From Isohypsibius dastychi (Eukaryota > Tardigrada > Eutardigrada > Parachela > Isohypsibiidae), in the NCBI GenBank assembly GCA_034696485.1, contig JAQIWT010001065.1:1-12735 (forward strand): a DNA stretch of 12,735 nt. The letters are read 5' to 3'. The position numbers and the translations under genes were made by a program. Positions within the stretch are counted from its first letter, which is position 1, and each line of letters opens with the position of its first letter. Below, one piece after another: positions 1-10,200 of this stretch. The notes under the pieces are model-generated. The model was not told the origin of the DNA and did no database searches. It saw nothing but the letters and a program-made list of their open reading frames with translations.

Positions 1-51
1 ATCAAAGTTTCCCAACTAACTGAGCGTTTGAAGTTGGTGGATAATGACCAG
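1..51 (+). CDS. MANBA: Beta-mannosidase, first visible exon (partial)
   Basis: Frame 1 reads 17 residues ([17 protein letters not shown]) up to CAG|GTTGCT at 51/52. The phase at 51 is 0, which matches the phase-0 acceptor at 323 (TTGCAG|CCA). The joined product fits the end of the N-terminal galactose-binding-like domain, where animal beta-mannosidases have a short polar linker before the strand leading to the YAA motif. The donor is weak. An alternative phase-0 donor lies at 37 (TTG|GTGGAT), which would drop five residues. The same weak GTT-type donor is used at 2981 in this gene, which makes GTTGCT more believable. Confidence 0.6.
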
Positions 52-3000
52 GTTGCTCAAATTTCTTTCCTCCTACCGATTACCGAATATCACCCTTTCT
101 ATTTTCTAAGTGAGTTCGCATAGCTGTGACAAAGTTCTAGGTTTTTTACTTTGGGTAAACCTTATTAATTTCAAAATCTGCAAGCTGAAAAATAAACTTG
201 GAGGTCTCGATTCGTGAAAAATGGGGAAATCTTTGGATTTCGAATTCGAATGACCTGATTTTCTTTTTAATATTTGACATTCATTTTTGTGACAAAGTGA
301 TGTATTGATTTTTTTGTTGCAGCCAAATAATATCAACATCTTAACCGTTCGTTTTACATCTCCCACAAACTACGCCGCGGAAAAATTCAACAACCACACT
401 TGGCAGCGTGGCTACATAGTTCCGCCAGTCTGCAGTCCACCAGAACAACATGGGGAATGCCACCCGAACTTCATTCGCAAAGCCCAGAGTTCCTTCGCTT
501 GGGACTGGGGTCCCGCATTCCCGACCGTCGGAATCTGGAAGAATATTTCAGTCATCGCGTTTAACAATGTCGCAATAGAAACTGTCGTTGTCAACACTTC
601 CTTTGATTCCTATTCTGGATTATGGAACCTCACACTGGGCGTTCATGTGTTATCATCCGTAATCCAAAGAACCGGAAGTGTCAAATTCGAAATCCCAGAA
701 CTACAATGGGTGAAATTGGAAAAGGTCACGTTTCCGCTGAATAACGGAAGCATTATTTTCGGCTACAAGGTTGACACTCCATACATTACAAAATGGTGGC
801 CGAATGGATATGGACTGCAAAAATTATATGACGTCAAAGTTACTATCTCGAGTGAAGATGGGTCTGAGAAGTCCGTGAAGAACATGCGAATCGGATTTCG
901 GACTGTTGAGTTGGTTCAAGATCCCCTCGGAGCAAACGTGACAGGATTGACATTTAACTTCCGCGTCAACGGAGTCAATATTTGGGCGAAAGGTATGAAA
1001 CTGTGAAGTCGAAAAAATAAACTATAATATTTACAAAAAAAACGAGAACTTTGTCATTAAATTATTAAGCCGGAAGTAGACTGAACAACTTTTTATTTAG
1101 GGGATTAATGGATGGGTTTTTTAGGTTCAAACTGGATTCCAGCTCATGCTTTGCAAGACAAAGTTACCCCGGAGTATGTTCGATTTCTCCTTCAGTCCGC
1201 GAAAGATGCTAATATGAATATGTTGCGAGTTTGGGGCGGTGGCTATTACGAATCCGATTACTTCTACGAAACCTGCGACGAGTTGGGAATTCTCATCTGG
1301 CAGGACTTCATGTTTGCTTGCGCAATGTAATGCTTTGTTGAGTTCCGAGTTGTTTTTTTCACTTATTTTGTTCATTCTTTTTCATAACTTCTATTAATTC
1401 GTATTTGCTCTCAGGTATCCAACCACCGAGGATTTTTTGGACAGCGCTCGTAAAGAAGTCAGAGATAGCGTGTTGAGACTTCAGTACCATCCGTCGATCG
1501 CAATCTGGAGCGGTAACAACGAGAACGAAGCTGCTCTGGTGGAGAATTGGTATGGAACCGGAAATGACCAAGTCTACAGGACCGATTATGTCAAGCTGTA
1601 TGTGACCGTGATTCGGGATGAGTTTCTGAAATACGAAATTGGTGGTCGACCATGGATACCATCGAGTCCGAGTGATGGCAAATTGACGGAAGAAGAAGGA
1701 TGGATTTCGAAGAACCCAAGAAGCAACCTTTATGGCGACGGTCAGTGAGCAGCTTGCACTACAAGTTACCTTTTAATGACATGATTGAATGAGTTCAATT
1801 TCTTTTCTGAGTTCGTGACCTTCCGTTCGATTTTCTATGATTAGTTTTGCTTATAGCTCACTTCTACAGTTATTCTACGGACCCCTGGGACTGGACGAAA
1901 TATCCACCAACTCGATTTGCGTCGGAATATGGATATCAGTCATGGGAAAGCATTGAAACTCTTCTGCCATATACTAGACCGGAAGATCGCAGTTTCTTGA
2001 GTCCGTTCGCCAACCACCGCCAACATCACGCTCTTGGACAAACAGAAATGCTTTACGAAATTGCCAAGAACTTCCATCTTCCCGAACCGGTCATCAGTCA
2101 GTCAAGATTTTCGCCCTTAATTTATTTGACCCAGGTAAAACTCAAAGAAGTAACAGAAATAAAATCGATGAATTTGATTTCATGCTGAGTTTTCATTTTC
2201 CTTTAAAATTGGCTACTCATTATTTGAAACGAATTTTTTTAAACAGAAATGATCGGAACCTCTAAAACATTTAGGGGATTTAGGTATATCAGTCCAGGTT
2301 ACAAAATGACCCAAAAATTCGAGGTAGTGGTGTAAATTAACTATCAAATAATTCTGTTGTTTGACGAAAACCTTTGTTCTCAAGTAGTAAAAGTTGTCTG
2401 TGATTTTATGAAAATCGTGACATTTTCGTTGTCCTTTTTTCAGATAAATCAGGCGATGGGACTGAAGACGGAAACAGAATATTATCGGCGTATCCAGACC
2501 TCTATTTTCCCCGACTCTTCCGGTTCCACTCAGGGTGCACTTTACTGGCAGCTAAACAGTATTTGGCCATCGCCATCCTGGTCTTCGATGGAATTTGGAG
2601 GGAAGTGGAAGATGGCTCATTATTACGCAAAAGACTTCTTCGAACCCGTTCTGCTTTCGCCGTATTTGGAAAAGAATATTTTGAAGGTCACGTTGATCAA
2701 TGATCTCTTGATCCCAGTCAGCGATCAAATGTCGCTGCAAGTGTTTGGATTTGCATCCGGATTCACTCCGAAATACTCGGCTGAAATCAGTGTTAATCAG
2801 AACCCACAAAGCGCATCGATTATTTACGAAGAAGACCTAAGCCAGCTTTTGAGCAAAAGTCAATGCCGCAAAGCCGCAGACTGCTTTGTCGTAGTTCAAC
2901 TTGCGAATCAGACTTCAAATCCAAACACTTTGTTTCTCGGATCACCGAAAGACACTAGAATCCCCCAAGCGAATATCCAGGTTGGGCAAACTGTTTGGAT

Positions 3001-3612
3001 ATTTGGTTTCGTTGAATTGATTAATGTCTATTAAATTTGTGGAATATAAAAAGGTATTTGGATGATTTTGTGCAGGTATAAAAAAATAATCAAATTTAAC
3101 AAAATAAATAGAAGAATAATAAAAAAAACAAAAACAAAGAACTAACTAATAACATTTTTATAAATTAATCAACAGCTTGTTGTGTCTCGATAAAATAAAG
3201 AGGTATTCTGCATGCGAGATGGTTTTCAATATTTTGGATTTATATGTTTGTTGAAACTGCCGAATATTTTGAAGTTTTAATTGAGTAGATATTGACTATA
3301 ATCCTGGTACTTTATGGTATTTTCCATGTTTTCTTGCCTCAAGGTCAGTCGAATATTTATTTTGATATTTTTCAGATCACTGATATAACGCCGCAGAATA
3401 GCTCCACGCGAATATTCAACGTGACTCTACGCAGCAGTAATATCGCACCGTTCGTATGGCTGGAGGCCAGGGGAATCCTGGGTCATTTTTCTAAGAACGG
3501 ACATATCCAGTATTTGGAAAGAGAGGTTCTCACGTTTTATTCGGAAACAGATACTACCGTTGCGGAACTGAGCGAGAGACTCAAAGTCATGTCGCTGTCA
3601 GATATTTACTAA
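1..3612 (+). CDS. MANBA: Beta-mannosidase (lysosomal, GH2), 3' seven exons; 5' end outside the window
   Basis: The enzyme removes terminal beta-linked mannose from N-glycan-derived oligosaccharides in the lysosome. Spliced exons are 1-51, 323-992, 1125-1326, 1415-1740, 1857-2134, 2444-2980 and 3376-3612. Every junction is GT..AG and the phases join into one frame of 766 residues ending in TAA. Family hallmarks, in order: [51 protein letters not shown] across the 992/1125 junction, [67 protein letters not shown] and a terminal SLSDIY. Animal MANBA is about 880 residues, so roughly 110 N-terminal residues, including the signal peptide, are missing only because the window starts inside the gene. 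Nine N-glycosylation sequons suit a secreted or lysosomal glycoprotein. No frameshift or premature stop is seen. The least certain exon is 1-51. Confidence 0.95.
1521..1523 (+). other. MANBA: Beta-mannosidase acid/base catalytic glutamate codon
   Basis: This GAG codon is the first Glu of WSGNNENE (residue 344 of the visible protein). In GH2 enzymes the Glu of the Asn-Glu pair in this motif is the general acid/base. With about 113 missing N-terminal residues, the position agrees with the family numbering of roughly 457. Its presence argues that the enzyme is active. Confidence 0.9.
1925..1927 (+). other. MANBA: Beta-mannosidase nucleophile glutamate codon
   Basis: This GAA codon encodes the Glu of [11 protein letters not shown] (residue 440 of the visible protein). 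The conserved Glu in this motif is the catalytic nucleophile of GH2 beta-mannosidases. It sits 96 residues after the acid/base Glu, as expected for the family (about 97 in mammals). Confidence 0.88.
2135..2443 (+). other. Beta-mannosidase intron, no gene inside
   Basis: This 309 bp intron lies between CCAG|GTAAAA and TTTTTTCAG|ATA. Open frames that run into it from the flanking exons end at stops or use intronic sequence; the splice joins YLTQ to INQAMG as in the family. I see nothing else in it. Confidence 0.8.
2981..3375 (+). other. Beta-mannosidase last intron, A-rich, no gene inside
   Basis: This 395 bp intron lies between CAG|GTTGGG and TTTTTCAG|ATC. It includes a strongly A-rich stretch at about 3080-3145 with several AATAAA-like hexamers. 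The hexamers could act as cryptic intronic polyadenylation signals, but the distal exon 3376-3612 supplies the expected family C-terminus. Nothing else is recognisable. Confidence 0.75.
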
Positions 3613-3715
3613 TATGATGTAAATCTGGGACGGATTTTGTCATAAGTTATGTTGTATGAATCAGAAAGAGAAGGTTATTCAAATTTTTTTTAAACTGGTG
3701 AATAATATAGTTCTG

Positions 3716-3786
3716 AATAAAATAAGGAAATCGGTTTCATCATTACATGGGATTAGATATTTTGTATCGACGTGGAATATAATAAA
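3716..3786 (+). terminator. Candidate polyadenylation signals for beta-mannosidase
   Basis: AATAAA occurs at 3716-3721, 104 nt after the stop codon, and again at 3781-3786. Either would give a short 3' UTR. Which one is used cannot be told from sequence alone. Confidence 0.6.
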
Positions 3787-3839
3787 ATTTATGAAAAATA
3801 ATGGCGTGATTTGACGCAGTTGAAAGGATGAATTTAATT

Positions 3840-3845
3840 TTTATT
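3840..3845 (-). terminator. Candidate polyadenylation signal for the Pins/LGN gene
   Basis: TTTATT on the + strand reads AATAAA on the - strand, about 210 nt after the Pins/LGN stop codon at 4056-4058. A second AATAAA overlaps the stop codon itself (4054-4059). The distal site gives a more normal 3' UTR. Confidence 0.5.
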
Positions 3846-4055
3846 CACAAGTTCTATTTTAATCATGGTACTTTGCTCTGTCGAGAAACAAATACTTTGT
3901 ATAGAAGACAGTGTATCAATCCATTTGAATTGAGGAGAAGCATTTTCACCAGAAATTAGAAAAATCTGTTTTAAATGGCGTGACGACAACCATCTGATTC
4001 TGAGATGTGTGGCCATTTTCGGAGAACATTTGAAACACAAGACAAGATAAAACTT

Positions 4056-4205
4056 TTATTTCGGCGCTGAGCGAGAAAGATCCCGGTGATCGTCCCTTCT
4101 GGCCGCTATATTTGGGGAAGGATTTGGTACACGGTCGTTGATGTTTCTCGGCGTACTTAGTGAATTCACGGTTATGCTCGCTCTCTGGTCTTCCATGCGA
4201 GCACT
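4056..4205 (-). CDS. Pins/LGN last coding exon
   Basis: The exon has acceptor TTTCGTTGCAG|AGT and a TAA stop at 4056-4058, encoding the last 49 residues. After the end of GoLoco 3 it continues with a polar, basic tail (TPRNINDRVPNPSPN, then RRDDHRDLSRSAPK). No fourth GoLoco follows. Confidence 0.9.
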   Translation of the reverse strand, partial: SARMEDQRASITVNSLSTPRNINDRVPNPSPNIAARRDDHRDLSRSAPK

Positions 4206-7200
4206 CTGCAACGAAACTACTTTAGAACTTTGGAATTAATAAAGCTGAAAATCCGAAACGAAATTGAATTATTAAAAATGTGGATCACACAAACATAACA
4301 ATGTGAAAGAAAGTAACCGAAGAATACTGAAACAACAAAACTCATGACGAATATTGTTCAAAATTTGATTCGGAGAAAGGAGAAATACCGAAAAAGGAAT
4401 TTGAAATCCATTAGGCGAAATCGTTTTGCTGATTTGGTAATGTGCTACATTGATTTGAACCGAATTTAATTTAGGTTATTTCGATTATGTTTAAAATTCG
4501 AAATTTTGTTCGTGGAGTTCGTTTTCAAATCTCATTTCAATTTGAAATAAGTCTTTTGCGGTGATTTACCTGAACTTTCATCAACATATCAAAAAACGAG
4601 TCAGGTAGGGATGCTTTCGAATCAGCATCCTCGTTGCGAGGAGCACCATTTCCGGTTGGTGCTCCCTGATTATGAGCTGCCATTATTCCAATGGAAGAAT
4701 CGCTTAAATCCGAACTGATTTGAAAAATAGGCTGGGTATGATGATGATCAGAAGATAAATGATTGTTCGAAAAATTGGGTATATCCAGTAGGGGTGTCCT
4801 TTTACGACTGTCGTTATCCTCTCCAGGAAGAGACAATGAGCGAGTTCCGGATGCAATTTGGGATGTCCGCAGCGGCGGTGACGACGGTAATTCCGCACGT
4901 TGGTCGTTCAAACGGCGACTTTGAATGCCAGCAATGAAATCCCAGAATGTGTCTTGATTATCAATTGATGAATCGAGATCGTTGTTGATACCTAAAGCTT
5001 TCGATGTTAGTATGATGGAATTGATACAAAAACGCTAAAACAAAAATTTGAATTCTTATTGAAGGGAGAACAGAAGAAAATTGGGAAACCAAGGCAGAAG
5101 CATTGTGAAACATCATATCGAATGACAATTATAATATTTGGATCATTATCATTTTGCAGACTTGATTCAGCTAATAATTAACTCTTTAGTTGAATCATGC
5201 AGAATTATCTGCCACATACGTTATTATTTCTGGAAAATTATAATCAAACATATTTTTGGAATATTGCGTTCTGTTAACTGGAAAACTTGAAATTTTCGGG
5301 ATAGAAAAATTGATTTTTTCCACTCTAAACAAAAGTTGAAAATAATGAAGAAACTATCAAGTGTTATTGTTTGAATATCAGCCAATTGCACACATTGGGC
5401 TTCTGTTTTCTAGCGGGATTTAATTTTTTACAAATCACATTTATTTCGTCAGGTTTACATACACACAAAGATAACTGACCGAAAATGTGGTTCATTTCTT
5501 TGGGAAACGGCGTTCGAGCAATTTGTGAACTTACCTCGACTGAGTCGGTCTTTTTGACGCTTGTCATTTTTGCATCGTCGAAAAAAGGAACAACGTTGTT
5601 CGTCTAAACGATTGCCTTGTGCGCGGCAGAGCAAGTCGAATATTTCCTCGTCTTCCGGATTGTCGTCCAAATAATTCTGTTGATTAAAAATTGATCGTGA
5701 CACATTTGGCGTAAGTTGATCGGGATATGTCACCTGAATCCGCGAGGGAAGAAATTTAATACGAATGTGATCGGTAGAAACAACAGGAACAGATGGGGAA
5801 CGCGAACGCGATTGTAACCGGGGGAATCGTTTTAAATTCGGAGTCAAAGATAAATGGCAATTGTCGTGGAGACGCTTGACTTGCTCGTTTTGAACTACAC
5901 GCAAACCGTCCATATGCTCCATCGAAATCCGACGGATTCTCGCTGCTGAGCTCTCGTGAACGACGTCATCTGAAAAGCACCTTTCATAACATGACCTTTA
6001 AAATCAAGTATAGTAATTTCCGGCAAATGCGATGCAACATGGGTTGGATTCTATTTTTTGATGTACATTATGTACATTAAATATGATGTTGTAATGTATA
6101 TTAAATTAAATGGAGGCCAATTTTACTTAGTTTCAAAATTTGAGTAATTACTCACCTTTAATCAACGGCTCAGAATCTGCTGAAAGTGAAACAAGGGGTG
6201 ACGAGCAGGTATCCGACGACGCTGTAGGGCTCTGTGAAAAACAGTATATTATTTCTTGTTCGTTTATTTTTTCGAGATGATATTTCTACAGAATTTACTT
6301 CTTCGAGCCGCTTCTTTACTCAGTCTTAAATCGTTTGTTTTGATACAAAACTAATATTTAGAGATTAAACGTTGAATTAACTGAAATTTTATATAAAATC
6401 AAATCAACTGAAGTGGAATAAAATACAACTTCACGACGTGCGACTTACAGTAATCAAATTCGCGAACACCTAAGAAATTTTGTCAAATAAGAAGAAAGGC
6501 TCAATATCTTTCAAGTAATGTATGACTGAATATTCTGAGTACAACGGTGACGCCGAACGATTTAAAAGACGCGTCGTTCGGTGTGGTAATCCTTGACAGG
6601 ATCTCACGTTTAATTACCACAATAAATCTGTCACGCATTTGCGCCACAAACGATCAACACAGTGTGAAATTACATTATATATTTAGAAGTGCTTCTGTTT
6701 CCCACGAAACTACAGCGAGCGCATGCCGCCTTAAAAACCGAGAGTATTCCAGAGTCTCTTTCAACATCATCTGTTTTCCCAGCCAAGACGATTAAAATAA
6801 CGAACGACAAAAACCCATCATCATCAGCTGATCCACGCCCAATTTGTTTCTCAAGGCTTCCAAAATCAAGAAAGAAATACCAGCTTGCAGACTGAACAAT
6901 CTACTCGAAAAAACTGCCAGAGAAAATCAAGACGATTCGCTGTTGCGACAAAGTGTTTCAGATCAGAGTGGATCGTTTCTAACAAACTCGAGAAAAATCG
7001 ATGCGGGAACTATTCCGGCAAACTGGAACTCGTCATGGACGACATAATCCTTGTCGGCCAAGGCGCCAAGGGAGATCACTTTCAAAATCAAAATGCATAT
7101 ATCAAGCAGTACATGTTACTTTGACCATAGGAATACGAAAAACACATTCCGGTTTTTGGTTTTGAAATTGGAAGCTTGGGCATACCTCACGAGAATATTC

Positions 7201-10200
7201 AAAGAAGCGTCAAAATATTTTGAGGATCAATTTTGACCCGTAATGGCATTAGGCACGCAAACGTTTAAAGATAGCAATTGATCAGTTAATTCTTTTCAAC
7301 AGCACCGATGAAAATGAATGTTGCGCAAAGCTGTTTTCGTTAAAGGTTAAATGATCCTGGTGTCAAAGTTAATTAGAATGATTAAATTAATCTAAAAGAA
7401 GAAAAATATGTTTTCAATGAACATTTTGGAGCAAACGAAAAAAATCTGAAAACAAATATAACTGCCTGCAAATTCCTTATCATTAGTCAGTTTAAATATA
7501 TTCATTTAGATCAAACAAACCTTTGTTTTATCAGTTTCAGTGTGTTTCAAGCCCTTTTTGTTTTAATAATTGTTTTGAAACATGCATGGATCTTCTAACC
7601 TGCCACAAAGAATACTTTGAATTTCAACATAACTGAACAATACAAATAAATATCAAGTGCTTGCAAATATTTGAAATAAAAGTCGGGAGAAATCGGGTAT
7701 TAATAGTGAAATGTTTTACTGATTTACTTGCAGAAAGCTCATCTGAAAGAAAATCAAAGTGATCACTTGATTGCTGATGCTATCTTTTCATATCATCCGA
7801 TTCAGAAAAGTTCGTTCCAATTACACTTTTAGTCACATGGATGAGAAGCTTGGGAAGGAATGATGTGTAAGGCAATAATTAAATTATATTTCACCAAACG
7901 ACTTTTTTCCTAGCCAGTCATTTGTGACCAGAGCCTCTTGCACAATTCCCTCAAGTATTCCCATCCCAAGCACAATATCCGGGGAGTCTTTGTGCCTACT
8001 AAATGGACTTTCCATTAAAACTGATCATCCAACCGGGAAACCGAATGTCTGAACAAATTTGATCACAAGAATCTCTTGTCATCTCGTTCCCACGAATCTT
8101 CCTCAAATACATTCAAGGTTTCTTCTCGGTAATCTAACATCCATTAAAACGTGTCAGAAACTTACAAGAAGGTTCAAAAATTATGTAGTTATACAAAGAC
8201 AACACTGACCTTCGTAGAGAAATATTGACTATTTTTAAAATCGATTCATCTTCACCTCGAACTTTTTTCACCAACAAAGCAAATAAGAGATCTATGGAGG
8301 GGTAGCATTCGCAAAAGCTGCAGGCTGTATTCGTTAGTACCAAGTGGTCCTTATTGCACTAACTTGCCAGACACGATAAATATTTGCAGAAAGAAATCTT
8401 GCAATCAATAAGTATTTCCATCATCAATTGCCTTGAAAGTGGTTCTAATTTAGGCCCAGAATGTTTTTTGTAGACAGCTCAAATTTCGTTCAAGCTATCC
8501 AGGTTCTGCTCCGTGGAAAAAACGAAATTCTTCTCAAGAAAATAGAGTGGAAATTCGTTTTATTGAGCGCTCTTGAAACAGCAGCCATGGACCAACAAAA
8601 GATAACAGCTTCGATCCGCAAAATCAGCTCAGACATTATTGTACTGATTGAGAAAACAGAACTCATTAAAGAAATCAAAATATATACTTCCACCGTTAAC
8701 TAACTTAACTAAAATTCACCGTTAACGAGCTCATTGTTTGAGTGATTGGAACATCGATTCATAATCATCAGAAAATACTTTTCCGTCAAAATAAAACGCA
8801 GTTATATTCAGAAAGATAGATTTTTAGATAAAACTTCAAATGAGCTAATCTCCAGACGAACAGTAACAATCAATTGGCCTGACCAGCTGGTTGATGGAAT
8901 ACATTAACGCATTATTAATTCGCCGTAATCGACCGAAATCACGATCAAATTATTCCATCAGAGCAAGCAATAAATACGGAGGTGGCCGATTTAATTGGCA
9001 TAAAATTGACTTACGTTTAACTATCCAGTCGAGGTAACTACCGTATTCAAATGATTCGCCAATTAAATAAACGTCTGCGAGGCTGATCACGTTTTCGCGC
9101 AACTTGTGAACTGGATTGGAAAGTGGGAAAAGCTATAGTCCTGCTTAGAGAATAGAAGGATGCAAAGTAACTCGGCTAGTCGCGTCCAACATTCGTCGCC
9201 TGAGCCTGGGATTGTGTGGGACAACTCGATTACTCAGCTGACGACTACATTTCCTCTTTTTAGACTCTCCTCGGATTCATTCGGAGTGGGGGAATACATT
9301 CGTCACTCATTCGTCTTTTTTGGAGCGCGCTTGTGTGTGTCCCACAGTTCGCCACCAGCTGCGAGCTGGGGTATCAGGAAACACTCACATGTTGCCCCCA
9401 TCGATCCACATCTGAACCCATTTGGCCAAAACCAACATTCCAACTGCATTTTTTGCATATTAGACGTCATTAAAGAGTAACCATGCTGGAATTTCAAGTC
9501 GATTGTGGAGACTTAAGTTTGACGCATTAAAATCTGACTACTGACCTGATTTGTTTTTTCGAAAATCGGTTTGAAGCTTTGAATGGTTTGCGGTTTATGT
9601 GCGCGCTCGATAGTGTCGAATAAAAGAAGTCATGACCTTTGTCTCTGGGTTGAAAAAAGCTCTCAGACTTCATCCCCAGATGATAACCCCCGATGCGTGC
9701 ATCTTTGTGGTTTTTAATCCAGCAGTGAAAAACAGGAAATCTCCGCGTGTAGTGCTTAAATCGATCAACACTGTTTTTGTGAAAATTCAATAGTTTGCAT
9801 TTTGATCGTCATAATTTATTGTTTTGTATACGATTGTCACGTTTTAAAGATTACCAACGTGATTTCGGGTCAAGGTAATTGTAGCTTTTTTAAAAACTAA
9901 TAATTTTGGATATGCATGAAAGACATATGCTTTAATTTATAAGAATTCATAATTTAAAATCTTTAAAAGGTTTCAAAATATAAAACTACCGTATTAAGTT
10001 AATATTTTTGGAATTTGGTTTCATAATTTTTGTTACTTTGTATTTAGTTTAAGAATCTACATCAAATCACAATTTTCCGTCTGATGCTCAATCCCATTTC
10101 TCTACCACGTGACCTTCTGATTATTTTGTATTCATGGAAGCCATTTGTGAATGTATAAAACGATACTGGAGATGCGAAGAGATACACAATATGCATTCAA

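Larger units (their letters stand above)
3613..4055. other. Convergent intergenic region (two 3' UTRs)
   Basis: This 443 bp gap separates the stop codons of the tail-to-tail genes. It carries AATAAA on the + strand (3716, 3781) and AATAAA on the - strand (3840-3845). A 68-codon - strand open frame at 3834-4040 lies wholly in the Pins/LGN 3' UTR and has no family features. Confidence 0.75.

Noticed and set aside
1-120. End of an upstream tandem beta-mannosidase copy: [11 protein letters not shown] resembles the gene's own C-terminal [11 protein letters not shown].
   Set aside because: If this were a C-terminus, the next copy would have no room (about 200 bp) for its N-terminal exons. As an internal exon ending at 51 it joins in phase to 323 and fits the N-terminal domain. 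The similarity is short and probably chance.
106-366. 86-codon - strand open frame.
   Set aside because: It lies over a beta-mannosidase intron and exon, has low-complexity sequence and no family features.
3834-4040. 68-codon - strand open frame after the Pins/LGN gene.
   Set aside because: It starts after the TAA stop of Pins/LGN and ends near the polyadenylation signal, so it is 3' UTR.
4704-4898. - strand frame with a hydrophobic tail that looks like a membrane segment.
   Set aside because: It is an out-of-frame reading of the exon carrying GoLoco 2, whose own frame is strongly supported.
6553-6621. Possible tRNA from two adjacent stems.
   Set aside because: No acceptor stem, anticodon arm or T-loop (GGTTCGA-type) sequence is present.
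7735-7832. Exon-like + strand stretch after TTACTTGCAG (begins KAHLKENQSDH).
   Set aside because: It closes in a stop after 33 codons, has no recognisable partner exon upstream, and its composition matches the intron.
8461-8703. 80-codon + strand open frame (MFFVDSSNFVQ...).
   Set aside because: The opposite strand is open too (8490-8693), no family is recognised, and there are no promoter or splice features to support a gene.
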